A stretch of DNA of 64,000 nucleotides from Streptomyces zagrosensis (GCF_014203645.1 NZ_JACHJL010000017.1:62001-126000); one strand, 5' to 3'; counted from the first letter of the stretch, positions 1-9,091 are shown. Numbers and translations: made by a program. Notes: generated by a model from the letters alone, not told the origin.

Positions 1-241
1 TCGGGTCGGCGTCCAACCTGCGCCCCTGTCTCACCGATCTGCGGCCGATTACGGAGGGCGTCTCCGCTCGGAGGTTGGAGACTCCCAATTCCATGCGTTT
101 GAGCCAACCTTGAGATCGGCTTCCGCGTAGGAGAAAGGGCATTTTCGGGGGGCGTCGTATCCGGCATCGCAAGGAAAGCCCGTGGTGTCGAGCTTTCGCT
201 TTACACCAGGGGAGGGGAATGTCCAGTAAAACAGGAGACAG

Positions 242-460
242 ATGAGGCACATCATGCTGACGGAAATCCAGCACCCTGTGCGACCGCTTCTGCCGAAGGT
301 CGTAGTGTGCCGGGAAAACCAAACACGAACGCAGCCGTCGGTGATTGTCCCGGCCGGTGACTATGCGTACCCGGCCGGGTCATCGCCGGACGACGCTGGG
401 CTGATAGCGCGGAGCTCGCGCGCGGTCGATCCCCACGCCCGAGCCGCGCAACGGGCATAA
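242..460 (+). CDS. Small hypothetical ORF upstream of the desulfurase gene
   Basis: This 72-residue ORF starts 5-6 bases after an AGGAGA ribosome-binding site, which is the main reason to believe it. A second ATG lies four codons in. The peptide has a hydrophobic/basic N-terminal half with one cysteine and an Ala/Arg-rich tail. I recognise no family. It ends 145 bases before a SufS-like gene and a methyltransferase gene on the same strand, so it could be a leader peptide, a small precursor peptide, or chance. The 240 bases before it show no gene. Confidence 0.3.
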   Translation: MRHIMLTEIQHPVRPLLPKVVVCRENQTRTQPSVIVPAGDYAYPAGSSPDDAGLIARSSRAVDPHARAAQRA

Positions 461-605
461 AGATCACTTACCGCTGCGTACGCACCATCACTCGCGAGGT
501 GCACTCGTTGGGCCGGAACCGGCGGCCAGAGGCGCCACACATGCCCCTCACCTGCTGCACAGGGTGCCGGGCGAACAACCTTGCCCTCTCAACGGGAGAC
601 ATCCC

Positions 606-1856
606 ATGAGCACTGCCAGCATCGCCCTCGACGCCAATGAGGTGCGTCAGCATTTCCCTTACTTCACTGACATCTCATCCGCGCTGTCACCGATCTACCT
701 GGACAACGCCGCCACCTCACAGCGTGTCCAGGAGGCGATCGGCGCCGTCGTGTCGTCGATGACGCACCGCAACTCCAACGTGCACCGCGGTACCTACGAT
801 CTGGCTGTCGCCGCCACCGAACAATTCGAGGCCGACCGGCAGACGATCGCCTCCTTCGTGGGTGCCCAGGCCAATGAGATCGTCTTCACCAAAAACGCCA
901 CCGAGGCTCTCAACCTGCTCGCCCACTGCCTGCGGGAGGCCGACGCCCCCTACGGGCTACGGCAGGACGACACCATCGTGGTCACCGAAATGGAGCACCA
1001 CTCCAACATCGTCCCCTGGCGACAGGCCGCCCGTGCCACCGGATGCCACGTGCGTTATATGAGGCCAGCTGCGGACGGCCGCGTGGACATCAGCACCCTG
1101 CACGACGCGATCACCACGCGCACCAAGATAGTTGCGCTGGCCCACGTCTCTCACCTACTGGGCACCCTCACCGACCTGGCACCGATCGTGGAACGAGCCC
1201 ACCAGGTAGGGGCCATGGTCGTAGTCGATGCCGCGCAATCCGCTCCCCACCTGCCCATTGACGTCACCGACCTGGCGGCGGACTTCCTCGTCTTCACCGG
1301 CCACAAAATGTGCGGACCGACCGGGATAGGGGTCCTGTGGGGCCGCACCGAACTGCTGCACGCCCTGCCCCCCTTCCTCGGCGGCGGCAACACCCTGGAC
1401 GACCTCTCTTTGACGGACATGACCTTCGCCGCACCGCCCCAGCGCTTCGAGGCGGGAACACCTCCCATTGCGGAAGTGGCCGGGCTAGCAGCCGCCGCCA
1501 CCTTCCTGAGCTCGCTAGGTATGGAACGCATCCGCCGACACGACCGCACGCTGACCGCACACGCGCTGCAGCGCCTGCGCGCCGACCGCCGGGTCGCGGT
1601 CCTGGGACCGTACGACCCCGAACAGCGAGGCGCGGTCATCTCATTCGTCATGGAAGGCCATGACCCGATGCACCTGGCCCAGCGGCTCAGCGCCGCCGGC
1701 ATCGCCGTCCGCGCGGGAAACATGTGTGCCCAACTGGCTCACGACCGTCTGAACCTTCGCTCTTCCATCCGCCTGTCGACCTACCTCTACAACACCACTG
1801 ACGACATCGACGCCCTCATAGACGCCCTCCCCTCTCCCCGGATGGTCCTCACATGA
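606..1856 (+). CDS. Cysteine desulfurase-like PLP enzyme (SufS/CsdA type)
   Basis: The 416-residue protein is a class V aminotransferase-fold enzyme. Cysteine desulfurases take sulfur from L-cysteine as a persulfide on an active-site Cys, releasing alanine. The N-terminus YLDNAATSQ, the motif TEMEHHSN, the PLP-binding Lys in FTGHKMCGPTGIG (about residue 232) and the catalytic-loop Cys in RAGNMCAQ (about 370) all fit the SufS group. The ATG at 606 is preceded by GGGAG; an upstream in-frame ATG lacks a good site. Its stop overlaps the methyltransferase start (ATGA), so the two are co-translated. No sufBCDU genes are nearby, which argues for a specialised sulfur donor or C-S lyase rather than housekeeping Fe-S assembly. 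Confidence 0.88.
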   Translation: MSTASIALDANEVRQHFPYFTDISSALSPIYLDNAATSQRVQEAIGAVVSSMTHRNSNVHRGTYDLAVAATEQFEADRQTIASFVGAQANEIVFTKNATEALNLLAHCLREADAPYGLRQDDTIVVTEMEHHSNIVPWRQAARATGCHVRYMRPAADGRVDISTLHDAITTRTKIVALAHVSHLLGTLTDLAPIVERAHQVGAMVVVDAAQSAPHLPIDVTDLAADFLVFTGHKMCGPTGIGVLWGRTELLHALPPFLGGGNTLDDLSLTDMTFAAPPQRFEAGTPPIAEVAGLAAAATFLSSLGMERIRRHDRTLTAHALQRLRADRRVAVLGPYDPEQRGAVISFVMEGHDPMHLAQRLSAAGIAVRAGNMCAQLAHDRLNLRSSIRLSTYLYNTTDDIDALIDALPSPRMVLT

Positions 1857-2674
1857 GCCAGTGGCAGCATCGTTTCGCCCACGCCCCCACTGACCGCGTC
1901 CGCCTGTACGACCAGGTGCTGGCGCCCGCCGTCTTCCACCCGTGGGCCTGCTACCTGGCCGGCGCCATCGGCCCCTGTACCGGCGCCCAAGCCCTGGACG
2001 TAGCCTGCGGAACCGGCACACTCACCCGCGTACTGGCCACCTCCATCGGCTCGGAAGGCTCGGTCACCGGTACGGACATCAGCGACGGCATGCTCGGCGC
2101 CGCCCGCGGCACAGCACCCGCGCTCGGAGCCCCCCAGCGCTACCTCCAATCACCAGCAGCGCCCTTGGACCAGATCGACGACGGGCGCTTCGACCTGACG
2201 TGTTGCCAGCACGGCCTACAGTTTTTCCCCGACCGCCCCGCCGCGGCCCGCGAGTGGCACCGTGTGACTAAACCCGGCGGCACCCTGGCCGTCGCCATCT
2301 GGGCGCCCCTGGAGCACAATCCCCTGTTCGACGCGCTCCACCACGCTGTCGCCGTCACGCTGAGCGCGGACTATGCCGAGAAGTTCGCCCACCCCTGGAG
2401 TCTGCCCGCGCCCCAAGCCCGCGCTGTTATCGAGGAGGCCGGCTTCACTCATGTTCGACACCACCGAGCACTACTGCCCACCACCTTCCCCGGCGGGGCA
2501 AAGGACCTGCTGACCGTCTACCAGTTCTCCCCTATAGCCGACGTCATCACAGGCTTGGACCTCCACGCCCGACGCCACCTGGAACAAGCCGTGGACCACC
2601 GGCTTGCTCCTTTTCAAGATGAAACCGCGATCACTGCCCCTACCAGCGTGGAAATCATCGTCGCCACCCGCTGA
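1853..2674 (+). CDS. Class I SAM-dependent methyltransferase
   Basis: The 273-residue protein has a Rossmann-type SAM-binding domain: motif I ALDVACGTGTLT at about residues 47-58, the acidic end of strand 2 at GTDISDGML, then FDLTCCQHGLQFF and the post-motif KPGGTLAVAIW. This is the UbiE/Methyltransf_11 type acting on small molecules. The start overlaps the preceding desulfurase stop by four bases. The pairing suggests that the product of the sulfur-transfer step, or its scaffold, is methylated. The substrate cannot be read from sequence. Confidence 0.85.
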   Translation: MSQWQHRFAHAPTDRVRLYDQVLAPAVFHPWACYLAGAIGPCTGAQALDVACGTGTLTRVLATSIGSEGSVTGTDISDGMLGAARGTAPALGAPQRYLQSPAAPLDQIDDGRFDLTCCQHGLQFFPDRPAAAREWHRVTKPGGTLAVAIWAPLEHNPLFDALHHAVAVTLSADYAEKFAHPWSLPAPQARAVIEEAGFTHVRHHRALLPTTFPGGAKDLLTVYQFSPIADVITGLDLHARRHLEQAVDHRLAPFQDETAITAPTSVEIIVATR

Positions 2675-2964
2675 CACCACAGGCCTGACTACATCGAGCA
2701 GTAGTGAGTTCTGGCGCAGATCTCGGGGGGGCGGTCGCGGAGCGTCACCTCAGCGTTCGATTGCGAGGGGACAGGCTCGCGTGAGACCGCGCACGCCTTA
2801 CCACCTGGAAACGGGAAGTGACGCCCCATCGGGTTCATGGTCGTCGCTGTCGTGGTCGGCTTTGGCCGGTGATGGTGCTGGTCATGCTGAACGATGCATC
2901 GTTTTGGAATTCGCTTGTGTTCGAGGGGATCGACGACGTGGATGTCGGGTGGTGACAGTCGCGT

Positions 2965-3120
2965 TCGGCACGGTCGAAGTCCTTGGCGACCTGGCCGACC
3001 GAGCGATCGCCGCGACGGCACAGTTGCACTATCTCGGCCTTGAACTCCGACGTGAACGAGCGGCGAGCGCGACGAGGCTTCTTCCCATGCTCTCCATGAT
3101 GGACATCCTCTCCCGGGGAT
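2965..3120 (-). pseudogene. IS3-family transposase OrfA remnant
   Basis: Reading the minus strand, residues of the type RRSFTSEFKAEIVQLCRRGD followed by RSVGQVAKDFD match the helix-turn-helix N-terminus of IS3-family OrfA. The match stops after the Asp near 2970, no ATG opens the frame, and no OrfB follows. Just beyond, on the plus strand at about 2884-2955, an interrupted reading (SLVFEGIDDVDVGW) resembles an ISL3 transposase N-terminus, but this is weak. The block looks like two element stumps fused together. Confidence 0.6.
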
Positions 3121-3320
3121 GAACCGCCGATCTCGAATGTCCGTCGAACCGGAACAAGCTCAGGGGGTGTCCGGGATCGAGAAGTAGAAATTATCGCGGC
3201 TGAGGGCGAGGAACCCGCTGGGGGTTTCCCCATAGGTCGATATCGCGCGGTAGACCGTATCGAAACCAAGAGCAACGGTGGTCATCGCGCACACGCTCAT
3301 GAGACGACATGGCTCAATCA

Positions 3321-3415
3321 TGGGCGGAGAGGGCAGGATTCGAATCTGTGAAGGCCATAAGACCCGACCAGAACGAGAGCTCTGGCCCCCGATCGGCCAC
3401 TCCGGGCACCTCTCC
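3321..3415 (-). tRNA. Degenerate tRNA-Ser-like gene
   Basis: The minus strand can be folded as a class II tRNA. It has a 7-bp acceptor stem (GGAGAGG with CCTCTCC), a D stem CCCG/CGGG, a 5-bp anticodon stem CCAGA/TCTGG, a long variable arm and a T loop TTCGAAT. The base after the acceptor stem is G, as in serine tRNAs, and the end reads CCCA. Defects are visible: the anticodon loop has 8 bases (GCTCTCGT) with no normal serine anticodon in register, and the T stem has two mismatches. It is therefore either a tRNA pseudogene or a noncanonical tRNA. Confidence 0.5.
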
Positions 3416-3556
3416 TTAGCTCCGGTTCGGTTTCCCTTGCCGTAATACGACCCATCCTGCCAGGCACCTCTGACTTTTCGGTGACGCGGCGCTGACGCCC
3501 TGTCGGGGCGGTGCGCCGCTGGCCGGCGCGCCGCCCCGAATGCCATCCGGGCGAGG

Positions 3557-3979
3557 TCACAGCCGCTTGAGTCCGATGTACTGCAGAGCGGCGAATCCGC
3601 CGACCACCAGGCTCTGTAGCACGATCCAAACCGCGCCGACACCGGTCGGGGACAGGGCGTCGGAGACCACCACCACCAAGCTGAGCGCGAACCACATCAG
3701 GTTCGCCGCGATCACCGTCGTCAGCCCTGTGCGACTGATCTCCTGTCGCGTCGCGATGGCCAGCACTCCCAGCACGTAGAGCAGCAGGAACGCCCCCACC
3801 AGGTACTGGACCCCCGTGCTGACACCGAAGAAGGAATCGAGGACCGTAGCGAGGGCCAGGTAGGCGATGCCGTTGAGGCCGGTGACCACCGCGTCCAGCT
3901 TGAGCACCAGTCGGGCGAAATCGTCGGATGCCGTCGCCGTCGCGGGTGAGGCCGCCCCGTCGTACTGCGTCGAAGCCAC
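3557..3979 (-). CDS. Small integral membrane protein (four predicted TM helices)
   Basis: The 140-residue protein has a short Ala/Thr-rich cytoplasmic N-terminus followed by four hydrophobic segments, roughly residues 35-55, 60-78, 88-108 and 115-135. I recognise no enzyme motif. It resembles the small four-helix hypothetical membrane proteins common in Streptomyces. The GTG start at 3979 is supported by AGAGGAAG about six bases upstream. A palindrome-like element lies about 105 bases before the start and the tRNA-like gene follows on the same strand. Confidence 0.65.
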   Translation of the reverse strand: MASTQYDGAASPATATASDDFARLVLKLDAVVTGLNGIAYLALATVLDSFFGVSTGVQYLVGAFLLLYVLGVLAIATRQEISRTGLTTVIAANLMWFALSLVVVVSDALSPTGVGAVWIVLQSLVVGGFAALQYIGLKRL

Positions 3980-4084
3980 TGTCGTCTTCCTCTCGTACGT
4001 CAGGGAGTTGCCCGGATACGGAAGTGGCTCGTTCAGAGCCGCCGGCCGTAGCTGAACGGTAGGCGGCGCCGGAACGGGCCATCA

Positions 4085-4101
4085 ATTACTTCTGAGGTAA
4101 T
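4085..4101. promoter_or_regulatory. Operator-like inverted repeat
   Basis: ATTAC and GTAAT arms flank a near-symmetric centre (ATTACTTCTGAGGTAAT). It sits about 105 bases upstream of the membrane-protein start, a plausible place for a MarR- or TetR-type operator. No regulator gene is adjacent, so the partner is unknown. Confidence 0.3.
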
Positions 4102-4283
4102 CAGCCGGTTGCGTTTAGTGGCTCGCGCTGCCAGTCGAGGACCCCCGTTCTGCGCCGCCCCTCGACGGAAGAGGTTCCGCGCAGGGTCAGCCGCTCAACT
4201 CCAACCGTGTCCGGACGGTTTGGGCCGTGCTGCCCACCTAATTGCCCACGAAGACCACATTCGACGATCGCGCCTAGCACCAC

Positions 4284-4845
4284 ATGCTCGCCCCCGCAGC
4301 CACCCACGCTCTGCCCGAACTCGCTCACCTCACCAGCTCAGCTACCGCCGGTCTCGCCCACATACTCCCCGCCTTCGGCATTGCGAAAGCCCTGTCCGGG
4401 CCACGACCGGCTGCCGTCGGTGCGCTGCTCGCCTCGGTATCCGCCAACCCGTCCCCGTCTACTTTCCGATTCACCACAAGGTCTGCCCACGGCACGGAAT
4501 CTGGCTCAGCGATCTCGGAGAACTCCACCTCGGCCTCTCCGTATGCCCCGAGATCACCGCCGCCCAGCACCGGACGAACCGGCTTCTCCGCCGCTTCGCA
4601 GCCCAGCAACTCACCCTCGCCCACCAAGCCGCGGTCAACACCGCCCCACCCTGGCCGGCCTCCCCAGCCGCCGTAGCGCATTGCTGTAGATACCGGCTCC
4701 TCGCATTGCAGACCCACAATTGCCGACGCGACATCCCGGCCGACTTCGATACCTACGCTCACGCCGCGATTTACCCCGATGCCATCGAACTCACCGCGGC
4801 AATACTCGCCAAGATCCCTCACGGTCCAGCAAGATCCACTGGCGA
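4284..4845 (+). pseudogene. Frameshifted TniQ-like Cys/His-rich protein remnant
   Basis: Two reading frames together spell one protein. The first frame gives an Ala-rich helical N-terminus (ATHALPELAHLTSSATAGLA) up to about 4405. The second continues with CRRCAARLGIRQPVPVYFPI, VCPRHGIWLSDL and SVCPEI, a CxxC plus Cys/His pattern typical of zinc-binding TniQ-like or transposition-accessory proteins. The switch of frame near 4400-4410 breaks the gene. It sits among transposase debris. The TniQ label is tentative. Confidence 0.4.
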
Positions 4846-5054
4846 AGATCCTCGGCATTTTCGAACGGTGGGCCCCCGTGGGTCACGGTCACTTCGCCAC
4901 TGGACATCCCTCGTCGCAGGTCACAACGACCGCCTCCGGGACGCCCCGGTGACACAGAACAGCAGGTCCGTAGCATCGACCGGCGCACGGGAGAGCCCGG
5001 AGGGCGTTGACTCGACAACGGGCCGGAGCAAGGACGGCTTGTGGTCGGCGGATG

Positions 5055-5198
5055 CAAGGCCGTCTTGGCCAGCTGGCCGGCGCGGAGGGCGCGGCGGTTG
5101 CGCAGCCACATGTACAGCCTTTTGCGGCCGAGCCGGCGGAGGGGTGTTTGATAGCCAGCCATCAAGGCGAGCAGGCCAGTGTTGGTGAGTCGAGCGCG
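5055..5198 (-). pseudogene. IS110-family transposase internal fragment
   Basis: On the minus strand the reading TGLLALMAGYQTPLRRLGRK followed by LYMWLRNRRALRAGQLAKTAL matches the segment between the DEDD domain and the C-terminal domain of IS110 transposases. Neither end of the gene is present. It differs from the IS110 C-terminal stump at 47.3 kb, which covers another part of the protein. Confidence 0.5.
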
Positions 5199-5546
5199 CG
5201 GTGGTCGGCGGCCAGACAAGCCACTGCGTAGTGGTCGAATGACGGGCTAGGTGTTCCGGAATCTGGGAAGCGGCCCCTTTGCGGGCATGTACGGATGGGA
5301 ATCGGGCACCGAGTGCGTCCTTTTTGTCGCAGATCATGAACCTACCTGTGGGCTTGCCGGCATGCATCCGGAGATATTCGGTCAATAAATGGTCATCATT
5401 CCACTGACCGTGAGGGTATTAGCTTGTGTATAAAAGGATGCACAGCCTCAAACGGGATCGATACAGGCGCTGCCTAAGCACTCGGTCATGACGACCTGAT
5501 GCAGGGGCGCCAGCTCGCTAATGGAATGCACACAGGAGGTTTAGTC
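5199..5546. other. Intergenic leader of the lectin gene
   Basis: No gene is supported here. The right half is AT-richer than its surroundings and contains a TATAAA-like box near 5431, about 115 bases before the lectin start, which could be part of its promoter. No clear -35 element was seen. Confidence 0.3.
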
Positions 5547-5996
5547 ATGCGATTACGGACCATCCTATTGGCAGCCTTAGGTGCGGGGTGCGCTCTGGTG
5601 GGGCCGCTGTCCGTCTCCGCTTCCGCTGACGGGCAGTCGCGAAACGTGAACGTGGCCACGGGCCGGTGCCTGGACAGCAACCGCGGAGGTGACGCCTACA
5701 CACTGGGCTGCAATGGCGGCAACTATCAGATCTGGGCGGTGCAGTACGACGGCCGCGAGGGTGCACAGGTCAAGAGCCTGGCCACGGGAAAATGCTTGGA
5801 CAGTAATGGCGCCGGCAATGTCTACACGCTGGGCTGTAACGGCGGCAACTACCAGCGCTGGGTGGCGCACAATTCAGGCGACCACGTCGTCGTATGGAAG
5901 AACGTGGCTACGGGCAAGTGCCTAGATAGCAACCACGCCGGTCATGTCTACGCGCTGGGCTGCAACGGCGGCAATTACCAGCGCTGGGGATTGTGA
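5547..5996 (+). CDS. Secreted ricin-type beta-trefoil lectin
   Basis: The 149-residue protein has a signal peptide (residues 1-28, cleavage near SASA-DG) and one beta-trefoil of three repeats. Each repeat carries a TGxCLDSN motif and a QxW motif (NYQIW, NYQRW, NYQRW), giving Cys pairs within each repeat. These CBM13/RICIN domains bind sugars; no catalytic domain is attached, so the product is probably a free extracellular lectin. ATG at 5547 follows AGGAGG with ideal spacing. Codons 3 and 11 are TTA, so translation should depend on the bldA leucyl-tRNA, placing the gene under developmental control. Confidence 0.88.
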   Translation: MRLRTILLAALGAGCALVGPLSVSASADGQSRNVNVATGRCLDSNRGGDAYTLGCNGGNYQIWAVQYDGREGAQVKSLATGKCLDSNGAGNVYTLGCNGGNYQRWVAHNSGDHVVVWKNVATGKCLDSNHAGHVYALGCNGGNYQRWGL

Positions 5997-6030
5997 ACTT
6001 CGGGCAGGGCCGCACTGTAAAGACCCCACA

Positions 6031-6074
6031 GCCTCACCGCGAAGTGTGGAGAGCCTCACCGCGAAGTATGGAGA
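6031..6074. repeat. Two-copy tandem repeat, 22-bp unit
   Basis: The unit GCCTCACCGCGAAGTGTGGA plus GA occurs twice head-to-tail with a single base change (GTG to ATG context). It lies just after the lectin gene and before an integrase remnant, so it may mark an old recombination or insertion point. Confidence 0.55.
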
Positions 6075-6189
6075 GTCCAGGCACGCGGGACGGTTGCTGA
6101 TCCGCCGGCCCTCCCGGCTTAGCGCTGGAGCTCCCTCCCGCACGGAGCGGTCTGAGGCAAGGTCGCGAAGCAAGGCCGCGAAGCCAGTT

Positions 6190-6224
6190 GGACGGCCACT
6201 GAGGTCCTACCTCAGCGGCCGTCC
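6190..6224. terminator. Strong hairpin, possible terminator
   Basis: Arms GGACGGCCACTGAGG and CCTCAGCGGCCGTCC pair over 15 positions with one mismatch around a 5-base loop. No T-run follows. It could terminate the lectin transcript about 190 bases downstream or belong to the integrase module. Confidence 0.4.
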
Positions 6225-6329
6225 GCACCGCGTCAAGTGCTGGTTCCGGACTCCGCCGCTCAAGCGTCGCGCGGCAAGCGCGACGCGGCCTGTTCCCGTC
6301 CCGCCGCAGTTCGTAGGCATGCTGCGTGC

Positions 6330-6560
6330 CCATGTGCTGAGCGCACTTCTCGCCTGGCCAAGCGGCCTTGCGATCTCCGGCACGCCGGGAACTCGTTCTG
6401 GCTCTACTCCGGAGTGGACCCGGCCGAGTGCGTCCGCCGCGCCGGCCAGAGCGTCGAGGTTCTCTTTCGCCACTACGTCACGTTCCTTGACGGCCTTCGA
6501 GAACAGGCGAAGCGTCTCATCGAGCAGTCCATGAACGAGTGGCAGCGCGTCAGTCAAGGT
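6330..6560 (+). pseudogene. Tyrosine recombinase (integrase) C-terminal remnant
   Basis: The frame reads RLAKRPCDLRHAGNSFWLYS, then GVDPAECVRRAGQSVEVLFR and HYVTFLDGLREQAKRLIE. This matches the C-terminus of Streptomyces ICE/plasmid integrases of the pSAM2/SLP1 kind: the box II Arg in LRHAG, a degraded GHS region (AGQS) and the nucleophilic Tyr in FRHY. The N-terminal three quarters are missing, so the protein cannot recombine DNA. It marks a former integrative element. Confidence 0.65.
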
Positions 6561-6984
6561 GCGTACCCGAGGGCTGAACCGAGGGTTTGGTCCGTGACTG
6601 GTCCGGAAGCACTGGTCAGCAGGGGTGCAGTCATGGGAGGAATTGGGAGTTAGCGCGCGCTGGGCCCGGTCGAGAGCAAGTCGCGCGAAGGGCGCCTGAC
6701 GGACAAAAGTCCAGTTCAGGCGCCCATTTCCCGCTTCTAGAAGAACCCCAGCGCCTTCGGCGAGTACGACACCAGTCTGCTGGCGGTACACCATGTGCAG
6801 CGCTCTGACCTGTAGGGGAAGAGGTGCTTGTGGGACGGGTGTTGGACTGGCCCGGGACTGGTCCGGATCTTGTGGACCATGCGCTTGCGCGGGGGAGCAA
6901 GCGCGGCCGATCCACCGCGACCCGGTGTCACTGGGTCCATTCCCGTGTGTGCAGGGAGCATGGAAGAACGGTGGCCTGGTGAAG
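6561..6984. other. Non-coding stretch after the integrase remnant
   Basis: No gene is supported. GGGCGCCTGA and TCAGGCGCCC form a 10-bp hairpin at about 6688-6723. The 12-mer GACTGGTCCGGA occurs twice (6596 and 6856). Both features fit degraded attachment-site DNA but prove nothing. Confidence 0.3.
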
Positions 6985-7892
6985 CTGCGCACTGGGTAGT
7001 CGTGTCTCAATGGACATCGCGTCGATCGAGGCGCCGGGTCGCTCGGTGCCGTCGGCGTCGTAGGCCGGCGTCCACGCCTTCTTCGGGATCTTAAGCACGG
7101 CCTGGTGGATGGCGTCGGTGATGGTCATTGCGATGGAATACGAAAGCCACCGGCCAGGCTTGGAGAGCCAGTCGAGAAAGGCGTGGGTGCCGCCGGCGGA
7201 GTCGGTGCGGATCAGCGTCTGCCGGCCCCGCCGCAGGTGTGTGGGGAGTTGCGCCAGGGCGAGTTGGGTGGTCGCGATGTGGTCGCAGGCGGTGTTGGAC
7301 CCGGCATTGCTGGGCCGCAGCAAGGTGGCTACCGGCTCTCCGGAACCGGCTGGGCCGTGGTCGCGAACGCGACGAGCGGGTGATGGCCGAAGGTCTTCTT
7401 CCAGGTCGCGGTGGCGTCCTGCTTCTCACAGTGCGCAAGGACGAGTACGCCGTCGATGTCCACGATCACCTGCCCGTCGGCGGCCGGACCGTTCGCCCCG
7501 GCCAGTTCCCCAACACGCGACCGCACTTCGGCCCGCGCCGACCGGATCGCTGTGAGGGCCTTCGGTCCGGCTGCGGCAAGGGCGTCGATGAGCCGGGAGA
7601 CCGTGGGGTCGGACGCCACGGGGCCGAACATGTGGGGCTCGGCCCGCAGCATGGCGACATCGGCGAGGCAGTCGTCGCCCAGAGCCGTTGCGAGCGCGAC
7701 ATCCAGCAGGACTTTCCCCGGCTCGTGCACGGCCCGCGGCTTGCGCCACGGCGCCAGTGCCGCCGATACCGCGGTGTCCAGCCCCACCTTGCGGACCGTC
7801 TCGACCATCAGCACCGATCCGGCCTGGGAGACCGCCCCGCTGCCACCGCCCTCGACTCGGACACGCGGGTACAACCCGATACGCTTGCTCAC
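6985..7892 (-). pseudogene. IS1380-family transposase, frameshifted and truncated
   Basis: The N-terminal frame (7329-7892) reads ALATALGDDCLADVAMLRAE, MFGPVASDPTVSRLIDAL and QVIVDIDGVLVLAHCEKQDA, the last containing the DDE first Asp region. A second frame continues with NAGSNTACDHIATTQLALAQ and LIRTDSAGGTHAFLDWL, the second catalytic Asp region. The frame changes near 7330, and similarity ends near 7020, before the catalytic Glu. The right end may lie near 8015, where a GAGGCTAG-type terminus is seen. The element is dead. Confidence 0.75.
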
Positions 7893-8053
7893 CTGGAGAG
7901 TGCTTCTTTCCGTGCAGCCAACAGGACCCTAGACAAGTCCCATCGTTGCAGGTCAGGGGCGCTCTCCGCTTATTTGATCAAGACATGGACGAGCACGCTC
8001 ATGAAAGCGCGAGGCTAGTCGCACGAGGTCGTTCGACACTATAGGGACAGTTT

Positions 8054-9058
8054 TTACGATGACTGTCGATGTACCAGTACTGGTTTGAAACTTCGAACCT
8101 CGGGGGCAGAGCCTGTCTCAATGAGGGAGAGCAAGGTATCGGCGATTTGTTTGGGCGTGGGAGCGTCAAGCGCAACGGACGTCAATGCGGGGCGCAGAAG
8201 CGAAGACTGGACAAGGTCGTCGGCGCCTACGACGGCGACGTCTTTGGGGACGAGATAGCCTTTGTTCTGCAATGCATGTAGCAGCAAGGACGCATAATTG
8301 TCGTTGAAGGCAAAGACCGCGTCCAGGTTGCGCTCGGCCCAATCGTCAGCCAATGCTTCAGCGGACTGGGCGGTATAGGCCATGCTCAGCGCTGTTACGG
8401 TGGCTGCTGTCTTCGATGCCACCTCTTGAGCGCCACGCAAACGCGGCTCGGCAATGGCGAGCAAACCGCGCTCTTCTGGCATGATGATGCCTATTGTCTG
8501 ACGGCCTCGAGCCACCAGGTGTTCCACAGCGGTAGCCCCGACGCTCGCGTGATCCAGATCAATCGTAAAAACACCATCGACCGGCCGACTGGCTAGAGAC
8601 ACAACCGCTTTGATACCCGCTCGGCGCAATATCGCAGCACCCTGCGCAGTCAAGTTCTCGGCTTCCAGGACGATGACCCCGGCCGGCCGTATTTCCGCCC
8701 ATGAACGGGCAGCTGTGACCGGGTCGGAAAACCGTCCCACATGCAGCACCAACGTGTACCCATGCTGCTCGAACTCGCTCTGCAAGCCATCGATCCAGTC
8801 GCTGACCGCCGTGCCGATGGCCATCGCGGCTACAGGCATCAACACGAGATGGCTCCGCCCTGCCCGGAGCGACCGTGCAGCGGCATGAGGGACATATCCG
8901 AGCTGATCAGCAGCAGCCAACACCTTGGCCCGGGTTGCTTCGCTCACTCGCTGCTGCTGGGTGTTGTTCAGTGCGAACGACACTGTGGCTCGGGAGACGC
9001 CGGCCAGCCGCGCCACATCCGCACTCGTAACGACACGACCTGTCTTCTCTTCTCCCAT
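8054..9058 (-). CDS. LacI-family transcriptional regulator
   Basis: The 334-residue protein starts with a LacI helix-turn-helix (TSADVARLAGVSRATVSFAL, about residues 10-30) and the hinge helix region AARSLRAGRS. A periplasmic-binding-protein-like sensor domain follows from about residue 62 (LVLMPV, GVIVLEAENL, AVFAFNDNYA, VAVVGADDL). LacI proteins usually repress and are released by a sugar or other small ligand. The ATG at 9058 is chosen because GGAGGGG lies just upstream; the longer ORF has no site. It is the only intact regulator beside the esterase/ABC-transporter cluster on its right, and a candidate operator lies before its own start. Confidence 0.9.
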   Translation of the reverse strand: MGEEKTGRVVTSADVARLAGVSRATVSFALNNTQQQRVSEATRAKVLAAADQLGYVPHAAARSLRAGRSHLVLMPVAAMAIGTAVSDWIDGLQSEFEQHGYTLVLHVGRFSDPVTAARSWAEIRPAGVIVLEAENLTAQGAAILRRAGIKAVVSLASRPVDGVFTIDLDHASVGATAVEHLVARGRQTIGIIMPEERGLLAIAEPRLRGAQEVASKTAATVTALSMAYTAQSAEALADDWAERNLDAVFAFNDNYASLLLHALQNKGYLVPKDVAVVGADDLVQSSLLRPALTSVALDAPTPKQIADTLLSLIETGSAPEVRSFKPVLVHRQSS

Positions 9059-9091
9059 AACGCCCCTCCGCAGCCCTCGGCTCAGGTCCAA

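Noticed and set aside
1151..1723. Minus-strand ORF opposite the desulfurase gene
   Set aside because: Antisense shadow of a clearly homologous gene.
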